This document shows, one piece after another, positions 1-10,483 of a stretch of DNA of 64,000 nt (its first letter is position 1; every line of letters begins with the position of its first letter). The translations under genes and the position numbers were made by a program. The notes below the pieces were generated by a model. It was not told the origin of the DNA. It worked only from the letters and a program-made list of their open reading frames with translations, and searched no databases. The DNA is taken from contig BAXE01000005.1 in assembly GCA_001310415.1 (NCBI GenBank), forward strand, positions 186,001-250,000, read 5' to 3'. The DNA is from Enterovibrio sp. JCM 19048 (GTDB lineage: Bacteria; Pseudomonadota; Gammaproteobacteria; Enterobacterales; Vibrionaceae).

Positions 1-1
1 G

Positions 2-908
2 ATCACCGGCTGTGGTATCGGTTTCGGTTACGCATGTCTTGCACCAGCGGCTATGAAGTGGTTCCACCCATCTAAGAAGGGTATGGTTAACGGCCTTATC
101 GCTGCAGGTTTCGGTCTGGCTGCGGTATACCTGGCACCTCTGACAACTATGCTGATCAACGACTACGGCGTTCAGCAAAGCTTCCTGATCCTGGGTGTTG
201 GTATCCTGGTTCTGGCAGTGCCACTGGCTTGCACAATCAACAACCCACCTGCGGATTACACTCCAGAAGCACCTGCTGGCTACGTTGCAAAATCGGGTGG
301 CGATAACAACATGGGTTGGCGTCAAATGGTTAAGACTCCACAGTTCTACTCACTGTGGCTGATGTACGCGCTGGCGTCTTCTGCAGGTCTGATGATCATC
401 GGTAACATCACTTCAATCGCGATCAACCAGTCTGACCTGACTCAAGTTGCATTCCTGGTTGTTGTACTGTCTATCTTCAACTCTGGCGGCCGTGTTGCAG
501 CAGGTATCCTGTCTGACAAAATCGGTGGTCTGAAAACCTGATGCTGGCGTTCATCATGCAAGGCATCAACATGATGATGTTTGCAACCTACAACACTGAG
601 TTCACTTTGATGGTAGGTGCGGCAGTTGCAGGTGTTGGTTACGGTACGCTGCTGGCAGTATTCCCATCAATCACTGCTGACTACTACGGCCTGAAAAACT
701 ACGGCGGTAACTACGGCGTGCTTTACACTGCATGGGGTGTGAGTGGTTTCATCGGTCCTGTTGTTGCAGCAACTGCAGTAGACATGACGGGCAACTACGT
801 AATGGCTTACACCATCTGTGCAGCGATGCTGGCAGTAGCGGTTGTTCTGTCTATCATCACTAAACCAGTGAAAGCGGAAGCAGCAGACGCGCAAAAGCGA
901 CTGCGTAA
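2..908 (+). CDS. OFA-family MFS transporter (oxalate/formate or lactate type), 5'-truncated and frameshifted
   Basis: Inner-membrane major facilitator carrier of the OFA (oxalate:formate antiporter / YhjX-like) family; the substrate is probably a small carboxylate such as lactate or formate, which is inference. The window opens inside the gene, in frame from base 2, with the loop ITGCGIGFGYACLAPAAMKW and then KKGMVNG, typical of this family. At least six membrane spans follow. The frame breaks near 536 (GGLKT, then LMLAFIMQ), repaired by one extra C in AAAACC. A second break near 893 is repaired by one extra A in GCGCAAAAGCG, giving the C-terminus AQKATA and a stop at 906-908 just ahead of a terminator; without it the frame would run through that terminator. 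The start codon is outside the window. Confidence 0.8.
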
Positions 909-930
909 TCGCACACTAATTAGTGATTCA

Positions 931-954
931 AAGCCCGCTTTTGCGGGCTTTTTG
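931..954 (+). terminator. Rho-independent terminator of the MFS gene
   Basis: AGCCCGC, loop TTTT, GCGGGCT followed by a T run. It lies about 22 bases after the corrected stop of the MFS gene. Confidence 0.85.
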
Positions 955-1068
955 CTGTCTGAAACCACGTCAATAATGGTGCAAGCCACCGTTAAGAAGT
1001 AGACAAAACTCTCACACCTGAAACTGCCCGCGATAAATGACATCCTGCCGATTTTTCTGGTGACGTCA

Positions 1069-1084
1069 TGTGACTTACATCAGT
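1069..1084 (+). promoter_or_regulatory. Possible CRP (cAMP receptor protein) site
   Basis: TGTGACTTACATCAGT fits the CRP pattern TGTGA-N6-TCACA with a weak right half. It is 92 bases upstream of the beta-barrel gene starting at 1177. One half-site is poor, so this is tentative. Confidence 0.35.
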
Positions 1085-1176
1085 CATCACTGTACCCGGT
1101 TAAGCATTACGGGACGTTGGAAGCCACGTATGACTTTCGACATCTTTCTAATTAACTAGGTATTCAGGAAGAGACT

Positions 1177-2337
1177 ATGAAAAAGCACGTGCACTCTTTA
1201 ATTGCGACCAGCATTTCGCTGTCCTTTGCCCCCTTTGTGCTCGCAGAAGCGCCAGTCACTATGTATGACTTTGATGAAGCGACATCGGCCTATGAGGATG
1301 CGTACCTGGATGCGCAATTTAACTTAAACGGTGGTAACCAGGATCAGACCAGCTACAACGGTTACATTAACCTCGATTACGAACAAGTGTTTGATTCCCC
1401 GGATCGAACAACCAAACTGGACTTTGTCGGTACGGGGTCACGTTCGCGTGGACCAAACGCGACGGATGAAAGTGTGTCGAACTACCAGGCACTGGGTGCC
1501 ATCACGAATGACATGTATTTCCAACCTAACAGCGACGGTGCCTTCTGGTACGGTAAAGGCGAAGTAGGTGTTCAGAAAGGCATGGAAGACCCTTTCACCA
1601 AAGTCACGGTCGGTTTGGGTTACGGTCGTGTGGTCAACGCCACGCCAATGGCGAAATCCATTCGTCTTATCGAAGCGCTTCAGGAGCGTGGGCTTCTGGG
1701 CAACGTAGGGAAGGAGACTTACATCGCGGTGGCTGATGTGATTTCCCGTGAGGAGGAATACAGAAGCCGCTACGGTCTTGAAGACTATCTGGAATACTGG
1801 ATCCAGGATATTGATGCCTTGCTGGGCAACGTCGGCGCGCGCGGTGCAATCCGCTCCTATGACGTCTTGGAGAACGAACGCATTTCTACCCGTAAATACG
1901 GTTGGTTGGTTCGTGCCGGTGTCGGTGCTGTGATTTCGAACTATGACGGTTCAGACAGCAAGCCTGTGCTGGAGATTGGGGCAGAGTACCACCTGCCAAT
2001 TAATAATCTGCTTCAGTTCTCTGAAGAGGCAATTTTCACCGCAATTCTTGATGACAACGACAATGGTTATGTCTTTGCCAACGATATGTCGCTGACTTAT
2101 GAGTTTTCAGACAATATCGACTGGGAAAACGGGTGGTTACTGACCCATTCCGAATACGAGCACAGCAATGACATCACCACCAATACGGTGGCGTCGACAT
2201 TCCGTTACTACATTTCCAACTCCCTGAGCCTGTCGCTCACCGGCCTGCTGGAGGATACGGAAGATAATATCGACGGTAATGGCAATGACGATATTGATCG
2301 CGCCTTGCTGTTTGGTGTGACTTACCGCCTCAAATAA
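1177..2337 (+). CDS. Predicted outer-membrane beta-barrel protein
   Basis: 386 residues with a Sec signal peptide (MKKHVHSLIATSISLSFAPF, cleavage probably after VLA at about 23). The mature part is rich in alternating aromatic and polar strands (for example NGYINLDYEQVF, FRYYISNSLSLSLTGLLED) and ends in VTYRLK, a pattern expected of a barrel with a C-terminal beta strand. A helical, charged insert around residues 165-215 could be an extracellular or periplasmic loop. ATG at 1177 follows GGAAGAG at a good distance. It is monocistronic: a terminator precedes it (931) and follows it (2350). I do not recognise a specific family; a porin-like or surface role is inference. Confidence 0.7.
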   Translation: MKKHVHSLIATSISLSFAPFVLAEAPVTMYDFDEATSAYEDAYLDAQFNLNGGNQDQTSYNGYINLDYEQVFDSPDRTTKLDFVGTGSRSRGPNATDESVSNYQALGAITNDMYFQPNSDGAFWYGKGEVGVQKGMEDPFTKVTVGLGYGRVVNATPMAKSIRLIEALQERGLLGNVGKETYIAVADVISREEEYRSRYGLEDYLEYWIQDIDALLGNVGARGAIRSYDVLENERISTRKYGWLVRAGVGAVISNYDGSDSKPVLEIGAEYHLPINNLLQFSEEAIFTAILDDNDNGYVFANDMSLTYEFSDNIDWENGWLLTHSEYEHSNDITTNTVASTFRYYISNSLSLSLTGLLEDTEDNIDGNGNDDIDRALLFGVTYRLK

Positions 2338-2349
2338 TCACACCCTCAA

Positions 2350-2374
2350 AAGCCTCTTTTATAGAGGCTTTTTC
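2350..2374 (+). terminator. Rho-independent terminator after the beta-barrel gene
   Basis: AAGCCTCT, short loop, AGAGGCTT followed by TTT, 12 bases after the stop. Confidence 0.85.
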
Positions 2375-2643
2375 CAAAAACCGTCAATCTTGCATATCAA
2401 ATTGTTCCACCCGTGAGAATTTCTGAGACATTTAATCGCACAGTTTTAGTGCGCTAATTGAACGCTGTTTTAAATGGGTGTGGTTAAGTGTTTGATAATA
2501 AAACGCCGTTCAAAAAAATGACCAAAACTTCAGGCTTAAATTGTTGAAAATTATTGGCGGCTTTGGATAGAAAACAGTGTTTGATTGTTAGAAATGGTTT
2601 GGCTAGGTTGTATTCACCACTCGAATACCAGGAGGGTATTAAC
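2375..2643. other. Intergenic region upstream of the ECF sigma gene
   Basis: AT-rich leader with no convincing gene. It ends in a very strong ribosome site, AGGAGG at 2630-2635, 8 bases before the ATG at 2644. No clear sigma-E-type promoter was recognised. Confidence 0.5.
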
Positions 2644-3224
2644 ATGCATTCAGTGGATTCAACCTGTATTCAAAACAGCGAGCGTGAACAGATAGCTAAG
2701 ATTCAGGCGGGGCATCCTTTAGCCCGCAACTACTTCGACCAATTGGTCGCGAGCTATCTGTCACCATTACATCGTCGATGCATGGCTTGGTTAGGGTGTC
2801 CTCATGACGCGGATGACGTGTTACAGGAGACCTTGGTACGGAGCTACCGTTACATCCACGCCTATCGCGGCGAAGCAGCATTCAGAAGCTGGCTTTATGC
2901 CATTGCAGACAACCAATGCCGAAGCTACCTGAAAAACGGGCGACACTGGCGCAACGTTTTGTCTCAGATGAGCTTTCGGAAGAAGTTGGAACCGAAGAAA
3001 AATGTCCGGTGACCACCGGGGAAGGCATTTCACAAACGGTGAAATCTTTGGCCAAAACCGCGCAGGAAATCCTTGTGCTGCGGTTTGAGTATGACCTCTC
3101 GCTTGAGGAGATCAGCAACGTGCTTGGGCTTGGGCTCAGTGCCACCAAAATGCGCCTTTACCGCGCCATTGATGCGGCAGAAAAGCACGTGATGCAAGAG
3201 GAGGGCGAATTCGCTCCGGCCTAA
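2644..3224 (+). CDS. ECF-type RNA polymerase sigma factor (frameshifted)
   Basis: A sigma-70 family group 4 (ECF) factor of about 193 residues after correction. Region 2 is visible in HDADDVLQETLVRSYRYIH and FRSWLYAIADNQCRSYL, and region 4 in EILVLRFEYDLSLEEIS followed by LSATKMRLYRA, the helix-turn-helix that reads the -35 element. The frame breaks near 2938: one extra A in CTGAAAAACGG joins SYLK to KRATLAQRFVSDELSEE. An upstream GTG at 2554 is in frame, but AGGAGG just before 2644 decides the start. There is no adjacent anti-sigma gene; the gene stands alone between terminators, so its control and target regulon cannot be read from here. Confidence 0.85.
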
Positions 3225-3246
3225 TGAACCCAGATTTCAGACAAAA

Positions 3247-3271
3247 GAAAACCGCCATTTCGGCGGTTTTC
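3247..3271. terminator. Bidirectional terminator between the ECF sigma gene and sdaA
   Basis: AAAACCGCC ATTT GGCGGTTTT with A and T tracts on both sides, serving the converging genes. Confidence 0.85.
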
Positions 3272-3296
3272 TTATATTCAGTGCCTGAATCAGTGA

Positions 3297-4657
3297 TTAG
3301 CACAGAACCTTGATTGCCAGACCACCCTGAGAGGTTTCACGGTACTTGGCGTTCATGTCTTTACCGGTTTCCAGCATGGTTTCGATAACTTTATCCAGAG
3401 ACACACGTGGCTCAGAAGAGCGGCGCAGCGCCATACGGGTAGAGTTGATCGCTTTCATTGCAGCAATACCGTTACGCTCGATACAAGGAACCTGTACCTG
3501 ACCCGCAACAGGGTCACACGTCAGACCCAGGTTGTGCTCCATGCCGATTTCAGCAGCGATACACACCTGTTGTGGGCTTGCACCCATCAGTTCAGCCAGA
3601 CCAGCCGCCGCCATTGAACACGCTACGCCAACTTCACCCTGACAGCCAACTTCTGCGCCAGAGATAGATGCGTTTTGCTTGTACAGACCACCAATCGCAC
3701 CAGAAACCGCGAAGTAACGGGTGTATTCACGTGGGCCAACGTTCTGGATGAACTTGTCGTAGTACGCCAAAACCGCTGGATGATGCCACACGCACCGTTA
3801 GTCGGTGCAGTTACTACACGGCCACCGGCTGCGTTTTCTTCGTTCACTGCGAACGCGAACATGTTTACCCAGTCAACCACAGCCATTGGGTCGTTAGAGG
3901 ATTTTTCAGATGCGATAAGTTGTTGACGCAGGGCTGCAGCACGACGTGGAACACGCAGTGGGCCAGGCAGCACGCCTTCGTTGCTCATACCGCGATCCAG
4001 ACACTCACGCATGGTGCGCCAGATGTTACCGAAGTACGTCTGGATCTCTTCTTCAGAGTGCATTGCACGCATGTTTGACATCACAACCGCACTGATAGAC
4101 AGACCGGTTTCTTTACAGTGGTTCAGCAGTTCTTCTGCGCTATTAAACGCATAAGGCACTTTCACTTTGTTTTCGTCGTCTTTGCCGAAGTTCTCTTCGT
4201 CAACGATGAAGCCACCACCGATAGAGTAGTAAGTCTTAGAGTAAACTTTCTCTTCACCTACCCATGCATGGATAGACATGCCGTTTTCGTGCAGCGGCAG
4301 GTTAGTGGTGTGGAAGTTCATGCCGCCTTCACGTGGGAAATCCACAGTGTGGCAGTGCATGCCAACAGGCAGACGCTCGGTTTCTTCAACGCGTGCAATA
4401 AAGCCAGGGATGCTGTCGATATCAACGTGCTCTGGGGTGTTACCTGCCAGACCCATGATGATAGCAACGTCAGTGTGGTGACCTTTACCGGTCAGAGACA
4501 GTGAGCCGTAAACATCAACGGTAATTTTGGTTACGTCACGCAGTTTATCCATGCTGCGCAGATCGTCGATAAAAGATTTACCGGCTTTCATTGGACCCAC
4601 AGTGTGGGAGCTCGACGGTCCAACGCCGATTTTATAAATGTCAAAAACGCTGATCAT
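3297..4657 (-). CDS. sdaA: L-serine ammonia-lyase (L-serine dehydratase), iron-sulfur type
   Basis: Converts L-serine to pyruvate and ammonia in the cytoplasm using a [4Fe-4S] cluster. The corrected length is 453 residues, the usual size of single-chain SdaA/SdaB enzymes. N-terminal beta domain: [20 protein letters not shown]. Catalytic alpha domain: TNGACGII, and cluster-region cysteines in [20 protein letters not shown] and [19 protein letters not shown]. The frame breaks near 3783, restored by one extra C ([12 protein letters not shown]). It lies downstream of the serine transporter gene on the same strand, giving a serine uptake and catabolism unit, but a terminator and a long leader sit between them. 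The isozyme name (sdaA or sdaB) is by convention. Confidence 0.93.
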
Positions 4658-4747
4658 TTGTCATACCTCAATCAATGCCCGCAAGTGTTGAGCTTTGCGC
4701 GCATTTGGATTCATTTAAAAGTGATCCATCCGTGGAGGCGACCAGAT

Positions 4748-4776
4748 ACCGAACCGGAGCTTGTCCTTGGTTCGGT
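4748..4776 (-). promoter_or_regulatory. Inverted repeat in the sdaA leader
   Basis: ACCGAACC (4748-4755) and GGTTCGGT (4769-4776) form a perfect 8-bp stem about 90 bases upstream of sdaA. It sits just after the sdaC terminator in the direction of transcription. It could be an RNA structure or an operator; the function is not known. Confidence 0.4.
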
Positions 4777-4786
4777 CTCGGAAAGC

Positions 4787-4819
4787 AAAAAAGAGCAAGG
4801 ACAGTTAGCATCCTTGCTC
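4787..4819 (-). terminator. Terminator of sdaC, in front of sdaA
   Basis: Read on the minus strand: GAGCAAGGA, loop, TCCTTGCTC, then six T. It lies about 29 bases past the sdaC stop, so sdaA either has its own promoter or depends on read-through. Confidence 0.8.
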
Positions 4820-4847
4820 TTGAATTTTCGCTATTCTACACGATTTA

Positions 4848-6113
4848 TTACGCTACGAAACCGTACATAATCGCTGAAATCGCTACCATACCCATGAAAG
4901 TCACGAAGATGTTGCTTGGCTTGCCAGCGTACTTCTTCATAGCCGGTACTTTCTTGATGGCGTACATCGGCATGATGAACAGGATAGTCGCGATGATTGG
5001 GCCACCCAGTGATTCAATCATACCCAGGATGCTTGGGTTGATAGTCGCTACGATCCAGCTGGTTACGATAACGAATACCACAGTGAACATGTCGATTTTC
5101 TTCATATTCACTTCTTTGCCGCGAGAGCGCAGTTGCTTGATGATGATACCGTTCAGACCTTCACGAGCACCCATGTAGTGACCGAAGAAAGAAGACACGA
5201 TAGCAACGAATGCAACAACAGGGCCCAGGTAAGAGATGAATGGGCTTTCGTGTTTGTTGGCCAGGTAAGACAGAACCGCCAGGTTTTGTGCTTTTGCTTC
5301 TGCCAGGTCAGCAGGCGTCAGGCTCAGAACACAAGAGAACACGAACAGCATAACGAAACCAAGCAGCATGCCCGAAGTACGGAACAGGATTTGGTTTGAT
5401 TTACGCTCAGCGTTTTCACCGTAGCTGCGGGTTTGCGCCATAGAGAACGCAGAGATTGCAGGGCTGTGGTTGAACGCGAAAACCAGAACTGGGATAGAAA
5501 TCCAGATGGTGGTCATGAAGTCACCAACGGTTGGGATTTGCTGCAGCGCAGACATGTTCCAATCCGGGATCAGGTAAACAGACATGAACAGCAGGATAGC
5601 AACCAGTGGGTAAACCAGGAACTGAGTCACTTTCAGCATCAGCTTCTCACCCGCCAGCATGACTGACATCATACCCATGATCAGGATGATAGACAGAACA
5701 GCGCGTGGCAGAGAGTCCATGCCAAGTTGGTTAACCATGAAAGAGTCGACAGTGTTGGTGATACCAACGCCGTAAATCAGAACGATTGGGTAAATCGCGA
5801 AAAAGTAAAGCAGAGTGATGAGTTTACCCGCAGTCGCGCCGAAGTGCTCTTCTACAACTTCAGTGATGTCGCTACCTGGTTTTTTAGATGACAGAACGAA
5901 ACGTGCCAGACCACGGTGCGCCAGATAAGTCATAGGACCTACCAAAATCGCAAGTGCTACCAACGGCCAGAAGCCATTCAGACCAGCGTTGATAGGAAGG
6001 AATAGGATACCTGCACCTACTGCAGTGCCGAAAAGGGAAAGCATCCAGGTAGTGTCTTGCGCAGACCACTTCATTTTTTCTGCGCTCGAAGTCGTGGTTG
6101 ACTGAGTTTGCAT
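4848..6113 (-). CDS. sdaC: Serine/proton symporter, HAAAP family
   Basis: 421-residue inner-membrane carrier with about 11 hydrophobic spans. The first span carries the family signature [33 protein letters not shown] and [16 protein letters not shown] are also typical of SdaC/TdcC transporters. It imports serine with protons, feeding the dehydratase encoded next. ATG at 6113 was chosen as the first in-frame Met. A good CRP-like site lies 72-87 bases upstream, consistent with cAMP-CRP control of serine catabolism. Confidence 0.92.
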   Translation of the reverse strand: MQTQSTTTSSAEKMKWSAQDTTWMLSLFGTAVGAGILFLPINAGLNGFWPLVALAILVGPMTYLAHRGLARFVLSSKKPGSDITEVVEEHFGATAGKLITLLYFFAIYPIVLIYGVGITNTVDSFMVNQLGMDSLPRAVLSIILIMGMMSVMLAGEKLMLKVTQFLVYPLVAILLFMSVYLIPDWNMSALQQIPTVGDFMTTIWISIPVLVFAFNHSPAISAFSMAQTRSYGENAERKSNQILFRTSGMLLGFVMLFVFSCVLSLTPADLAEAKAQNLAVLSYLANKHESPFISYLGPVVAFVAIVSSFFGHYMGAREGLNGIIIKQLRSRGKEVNMKKIDMFTVVFVIVTSWIVATINPSILGMIESLGGPIIATILFIMPMYAIKKVPAMKKYAGKPSNIFVTFMGMVAISAIMYGFVA

Positions 6114-6184
6114 CGTTTAATCACCAAAAAATACGGAACGGATCAGGAACTGATGCGTATTCTTTACATTTTTGCACTTCAAAC

Positions 6185-6200
6185 TGCGATCTAGATCACT
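6185..6200 (-). promoter_or_regulatory. CRP site upstream of sdaC
   Basis: TGCGATCTAGATCACT matches TGTGA-N6-TCACA with one mismatch in each half-site and a symmetric centre. Its position suits an activator site for the sdaC promoter. Confidence 0.6.
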
Positions 6201-6312
6201 TTTGTGGCAATAAAATTTCGTGCAACGAATTTATTTGAAGTTGGTACATTCACAATTTTTATGGTTTAAAAAACGTGTTTAAAGACCCTAAAAAATGTTG
6301 ATGTATTAAAAT

Positions 6313-6927
6313 TTAGTTGAGGGAAAGTTGCTGTCCGAGGGCATGAAGTATCTGGGCTGTGACACCCCAAATCAGGTGTTGTTGATAGCTCATTGCGTAT
6401 ATGTGGTAGGTTTTTCCCCGAACAAGGAATGGTTGGGTGGTGATTGCATCGCGTCTCAAAAATTGCGCAAGTGGCACTTCAAAGAGCGAGTCCACTTCGT
6501 TGGGGTCGAGCATTGGGCGGTATTCAGGGTCAACAAACGCGACAACAGGTGTAACCAGATAACCGCTGACGGTTGGAAGTGGTGGTAGGCAACCTAACAA
6601 CTGATCCCGCTGCACAGAAACTCCAATTTCTTCAACGGTTTCGCGAATGGCCGCTTCAACGATATCGGCATCGGATTTTTCCACTTTGCCGCCGGGAAAC
6701 GCAATTTGACCGGGATGGTGTTTCAGGTGGGAAGCACGTTTGGTTAACAAAACCTGCAATTCGCCATTACGCTCGGTGAGCGCAATCATGACAGCTGCAG
6801 GGCGAAGGGTCGGGTCACCAAGGTGTTTTATGGCGTCTTTGGCACGTTGAATAACGCGCTTGTCGTAGCGGAAGCTGGGAGAAAGGCTGAAACGCTGCAC
6901 CAGCCAGTGGCGGGAAAGTGGACGCAT
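6313..6927 (-). CDS. nudL: CoA pyrophosphatase, Nudix hydrolase NudL
   Basis: 204 residues from the Met at 6927 (MRPLSRHW); an upstream in-frame ATG at 6987 would add 20 residues and no ribosome site clearly decides. The coenzyme A-specific motif LLTKRASHLKHHPGQIAFPG runs directly into the Nudix box (GGK...REtvEEiG: GGKVEKSDADIVEAAIRETV then EEIGV), which binds metal and hydrolyses CoA to 4'-phosphopantetheine and 3',5'-ADP. It follows pabB closely on the same strand, the same order as in Escherichia coli, so the two are probably cotranscribed. Confidence 0.9.
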   Translation of the reverse strand: MRPLSRHWLVQRFSLSPSFRYDKRVIQRAKDAIKHLGDPTLRPAAVMIALTERNGELQVLLTKRASHLKHHPGQIAFPGGKVEKSDADIVEAAIRETVEEIGVSVQRDQLLGCLPPLPTVSGYLVTPVVAFVDPEYRPMLDPNEVDSLFEVPLAQFLRRDAITTQPFLVRGKTYHIYAMSYQQHLIWGVTAQILHALGQQLSLN

Positions 6928-7025
6928 AGGAGAGCGGCGGGTGTGCGAATCAGGCTGTCGAAATACCTTGCTGAACCCGTTTTCCATCCCTTCGTTTTGT
7001 GTATGCGTCCTTCCACTGCTTACCT

Positions 7026-8395
7026 CTATGCCGATAGCACCGGCAAAATTCTGCTGAGTTTATCCAACGTTTCCTGATACTCCGACGCAGCGTTGCTGTC
7101 AGCGACGACACCTCCGCCTGCCCACGCATAAATGCGCTGCTTGTGGCACACCAGGGTGCGGATAGTGATGCTGGTATCCATGGTTCCACATCGGCTGATG
7201 TAGCCAATACTGCCGCAATACACGCTGCGACGGTGTGGTTCCAGTTCTTCTATGATTTCCATCGCGCGCACTTTCGGCGCACCGGTAATGGAACCACCGG
7301 GGAAGCAGGCGCGAAGTAAATCTTCACCGTGTTTACCGTCAGCCAATGTACCTGTCACTGTACTGACCATGTGATGGACGGCAGGAAACGTCTCAATATC
7401 GAAAAGTTTAGGCACATTTACCGAACCCGGCGAGGCGACACGGCCAATATCGTTGCGAAGTAAGTCCACGATCATCAGGTTTTCGGCGCGATCTTTCTCT
7501 GCCGTTTGCAGGCAGCGGATGTTTTCTGCATCCACTTCGGCATCCGCACTTCTTGGGCGGGTACCTTTGATGGGCTTGGTTTCGATTTCACGGCCATGCA
7601 ACTGCAGGAAACGCTCTGGTGACACGGAAAGAATGCTCGCGTCCTTCAGGCGGATAAAACCGGAAAAAGGCGCACCGTTGGTCTCAGCCAGCTTTTGGTA
7701 GGCTTCCCACTCACTGCCGTGGTATGGCGCTTCAAAACGTTGGGCGAGGTTGATTTGGTAGCAGTCGCCGGACTTGAGATACGCCTGAACCTGATCAAAC
7801 TTAGCTTCATAGCTTTTTGGTGTCATGTTCGCCTGCCATTCACCCAACAGAGAGAAACGTGGTGTTTCCGGCTGATGATGGCTTTCCAGCCATGCCATCC
7901 GGTTTTCCCCTTCAGGCTGGATCAGAACCAGTTTCTGCTCTTTATGATCGGCAACAATCGCCCAATCATAAATACCCACCGCCATATCTGGAATATCGAT
8001 ATCACGGATAGCCAGTTCAGGCAGGGTTTCTATCTGTCTGCCCAAGTCGTAAGAAAAATAACCCAGCGCACCGCCAACAAATGGCCAAGGGGCAATAGGG
8101 GCAAGGTGTGGCAACAAGGTTTGTTGCAGGGCATGTAACTCTTCGAACGGATCCGTTTCTGAAGCTGCGCTGCGACCATCCCGGTAATCAATGCGATTGA
8201 CACCCTTGTCACTACAGAGCGTTGCGATAGGATCCGCCACCAAAATATCGAAACGGTTATCGGGGTGATTTTCCGCGGCAGATTGCAACATCATCGCCCA
8301 AGGCTGCGATTCAATCCTGGAAAAAGTGAAGTGAGTGCTGAGGGCGAGTACTCAAGAAACTGCAGGGTGATAGGCATTCGTCTCGATTCGGTCAT
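7026..8395 (-). CDS. pabB: Aminodeoxychorismate synthase component I (frameshifted near the N-terminus)
   Basis: Converts chorismate plus amide ammonia to 4-amino-4-deoxychorismate, a step of folate synthesis, with the PabA glutaminase. The corrected length is 456 residues. The chorismate-binding domain shows ETKPIKGTRPRS, ENLMIVDLLRNDIGRV and FPGGSITGAPKVRAMEIIEE. The first long open frame begins only at 8294, but upstream codons from ATG 8395 (MTESRRMPITLQFLEYSP) join it when one T is added to the T5 run near 8308 (LTSLFSRIESQPWAMM). This restores the usual N-terminus. Confidence 0.9.
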
Positions 8396-8694
8396 TTTGG
8401 TGTTTTTGTGATCGGTATTGATGCGTCTGTTGGCGCTAAAACGGCCGTAAGAGTATCATATTCGCTGTGTTTATGGCTAAACGTGGAAAGTTTAATTCGC
8501 GCCTACACCCACCTTGGGTAACGCGAAATTGCCAGATGGTCGCGGGCTAGGTTAAAACACCGAAACCGGACATGTTGACCCGAGATTTAAGTAAAAAACG
8601 AAATGAGTAAAACGCTTAACTGGACGCTCTTGTCAGCCCGCATTCATAGGCTTTTGAGCGGTGCCAAGGAATCATAACTATTAAAGAGGCAATT
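8396..8694. other. Divergent promoter region of pabB and fumarase
   Basis: 299 bases between the divergent starts. Nothing beyond a ribosome site (AAAGAGG, 8684-8690) before the fumarase ATG was recognised; no clear FNR, ArcA or CRP site. Confidence 0.4.
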
Positions 8695-10206
8695 ATGACT
8701 GTCATTCGTAAGGAAGATGTCATCGACAGTGTCGCTGACGCCCTACAATATATTTCTTACTATCATCCTCTCGATTTTGTTCAGGCCCTTGAAAAGGCAT
8801 ACGAAAAAGAACAAAGCCAAGCGGCTAAAGATGCCATCGCGCAGATCCTGATCAACTCCCGCATGTCGGCAGAAGCAAACGCCCAATCTGTCAGGACACC
8901 GGTATTGTGACCTGTTTCGTGAACATTGGTATGAATGTTCAGTGGGAAGGCGACATGACGGTTCAGGAAATGGTGGATGAAGGTGTTCGCCGTGCTTACA
9001 ACAACCCGGATAACCCTCTGCGCGCGTCTGTCGTCGCAGATCCTGCGGGCGCACGTAAGAACACCAAAGACAACACGCCAGCCGTTGTTCACATCAACAT
9101 GGTGCCGGGTAACACAGTCGAAATTCAAATCGCGGCGAAAGGCGGCGGTTCTGAAAACAAAACCAAAATGGTGATGCTGAACCATCAGATGACGTGGCAG
9201 CATGGGTAGAGAAAACCCTGCCAACTATGGGCGCGGGCTGGTGTCCGCCGGGCATGCTGGGCATAGGCATTGGCGGTACAGCTGAAAAAGCGGCAGTACT
9301 GGCAAAAGAATCCCTGATGGAACACATCGATATTCAGGAACTGATTGAGCGCGGCCCACAAAACGCCGAAGAAGAGCTTCGTTTGGATATCTTCAACCGC
9401 GTCAACAAACTGGGTATCGGCGCACAAGGCCTGGGCGGCTTAACTACAGTCGTAGATGTGAAAATCAAAACCGCGCCAACCCACGCAGCGTCTAAACCGG
9501 TTTGTTTGATCCCGAACTGTGCGGCAACCCGCCATGTTCACTTCACGCTTGATGGTTCAGGCCCTGCAGAACTGACACCGCCAAAACTGGAAGAGTGGCC
9601 ACAGGTGACCTGGGAAGTGGGCGACAACGTTCGCCGTGTCAACCTAGACAACATAACCCAGGCAGATATCGAAGAGTGGAAGACCGGCGAAACCGTGCTG
9701 CTTTCCGGTAAAATTCTGACTGGCCGCGATGCGGCGCACAAACGCATTCAGGAAATGCTGAACAGCGGTCAGGGCCTGCCAGAAGGCGTGGACTTCAAAG
9801 GCCGCTTTATTTACTACGTAGGCCCTGTTGATGCAGTGGGCGATGAAGCCGTAGGCCCTGCTGGCCCAACAACCTCAACCCGCATGGACAAATTCACTGA
9901 GATGATGCTCAGCGAAACCGGCCTGATGGGCATGATTGGTAAAGCAGAACGCGGCCCAGCGACTGTTGAATCTATCAAACAGCACAAAGCCGTGTACCTG
10001 ATGGCCGTCGGCGGCGCAGCGTACCTGGTCGCGAAAGCCATCAAGAAAGCGCGTGTTGTTGCGTTTGAAGATTTGGGTATGGAAGCGATTTACGAATCGA
10101 AGTCGAAGACATGCCAGTTACCGTTGCCGTTGATTCACAAGGCAACAACGCCCACCAAATTGGCCCGGATACCTGGAAAGTGAAAATCGCCGAAATGGAA
10201 GGCTGA
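8695..10206 (+). CDS. fumA: Class I fumarate hydratase, iron-sulfur type (three frameshifts)
   Basis: TCA-cycle enzyme interconverting fumarate and malate through an oxygen-sensitive [4Fe-4S] cluster. It is about 504 residues when corrected, as in FumA/FumB. Cluster-region cysteines and family motifs: NRPICQDTG, MGAGWCPPGMLGIGIGGTAE, PVCLIPNCAATRHVHF. Three single-base losses break it: near 8886 (AACGCCC should be AACCGCCC), near 9183 (AACCATCAG should be AACCCATCAG) and near 10090 (GAATCGAAG should be GAATTCGAAG). All three repairs restore the expected family sequence, so a dead gene is unlikely. ATG at 8695 has a good ribosome site. Confidence 0.92.
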
Positions 10207-10231
10207 TTTCCCACGACATTTCAATGTAAAT

Positions 10232-10257
10232 AAACCGCAGCTCGTCTGCGGTTTTCT
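10232..10257 (+). terminator. Terminator of the fumarase gene
   Basis: AACCGCAG, loop CTCGT, CTGCGGTT followed by TTC, 27 bases after the stop. Confidence 0.85.
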
Positions 10258-10326
10258 TTGTCTAATTATCTGATATGTCTCATAAATTCGCGGTGATAAT
10301 AGCCTAATCATAAACCGATTTTATAG

Positions 10327-10461
10327 AATCTAACCTGACACACGCTCTGGGTTAGCTCATCGGACGCTTTGTCACTGCGGCAGCTTTTCAAAGTATTGTG
10401 AATACAAGGGATTAAAGCGGTTTGGGCGGTTTGATAAGCGCCCGTTATTGCGACGTTAGCT
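10327..10461 (+). other. Integron attC site 1 (left edge of the cassette array)
   Basis: Starts with an exact inverse core, ATCTAAC, and ends in GTTAGCT after AAGCGCCCGTTATTGCGAC. Bases 10361-10461 are about 90% identical to the attC at 11409-11529; the left arm has diverged. It is the first cassette recombination site after the fumarase terminator, with no gene between them. Confidence 0.7.
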
Positions 10462-10483
10462 GACACTGAGCAAAGGAGAAAAC

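Noticed and set aside
4657..4847. Glycine riboswitch upstream of sdaA
   Set aside because: The conserved glycine-aptamer segments are not present in this leader.
8695..10206. Fumarase, msbA, lpxK, kdsB, lolE and others as pseudogenes
   Set aside because: All breaks are one-base losses in short runs, corrected lengths equal family lengths and several genes are essential, so sequencing error is the better explanation.
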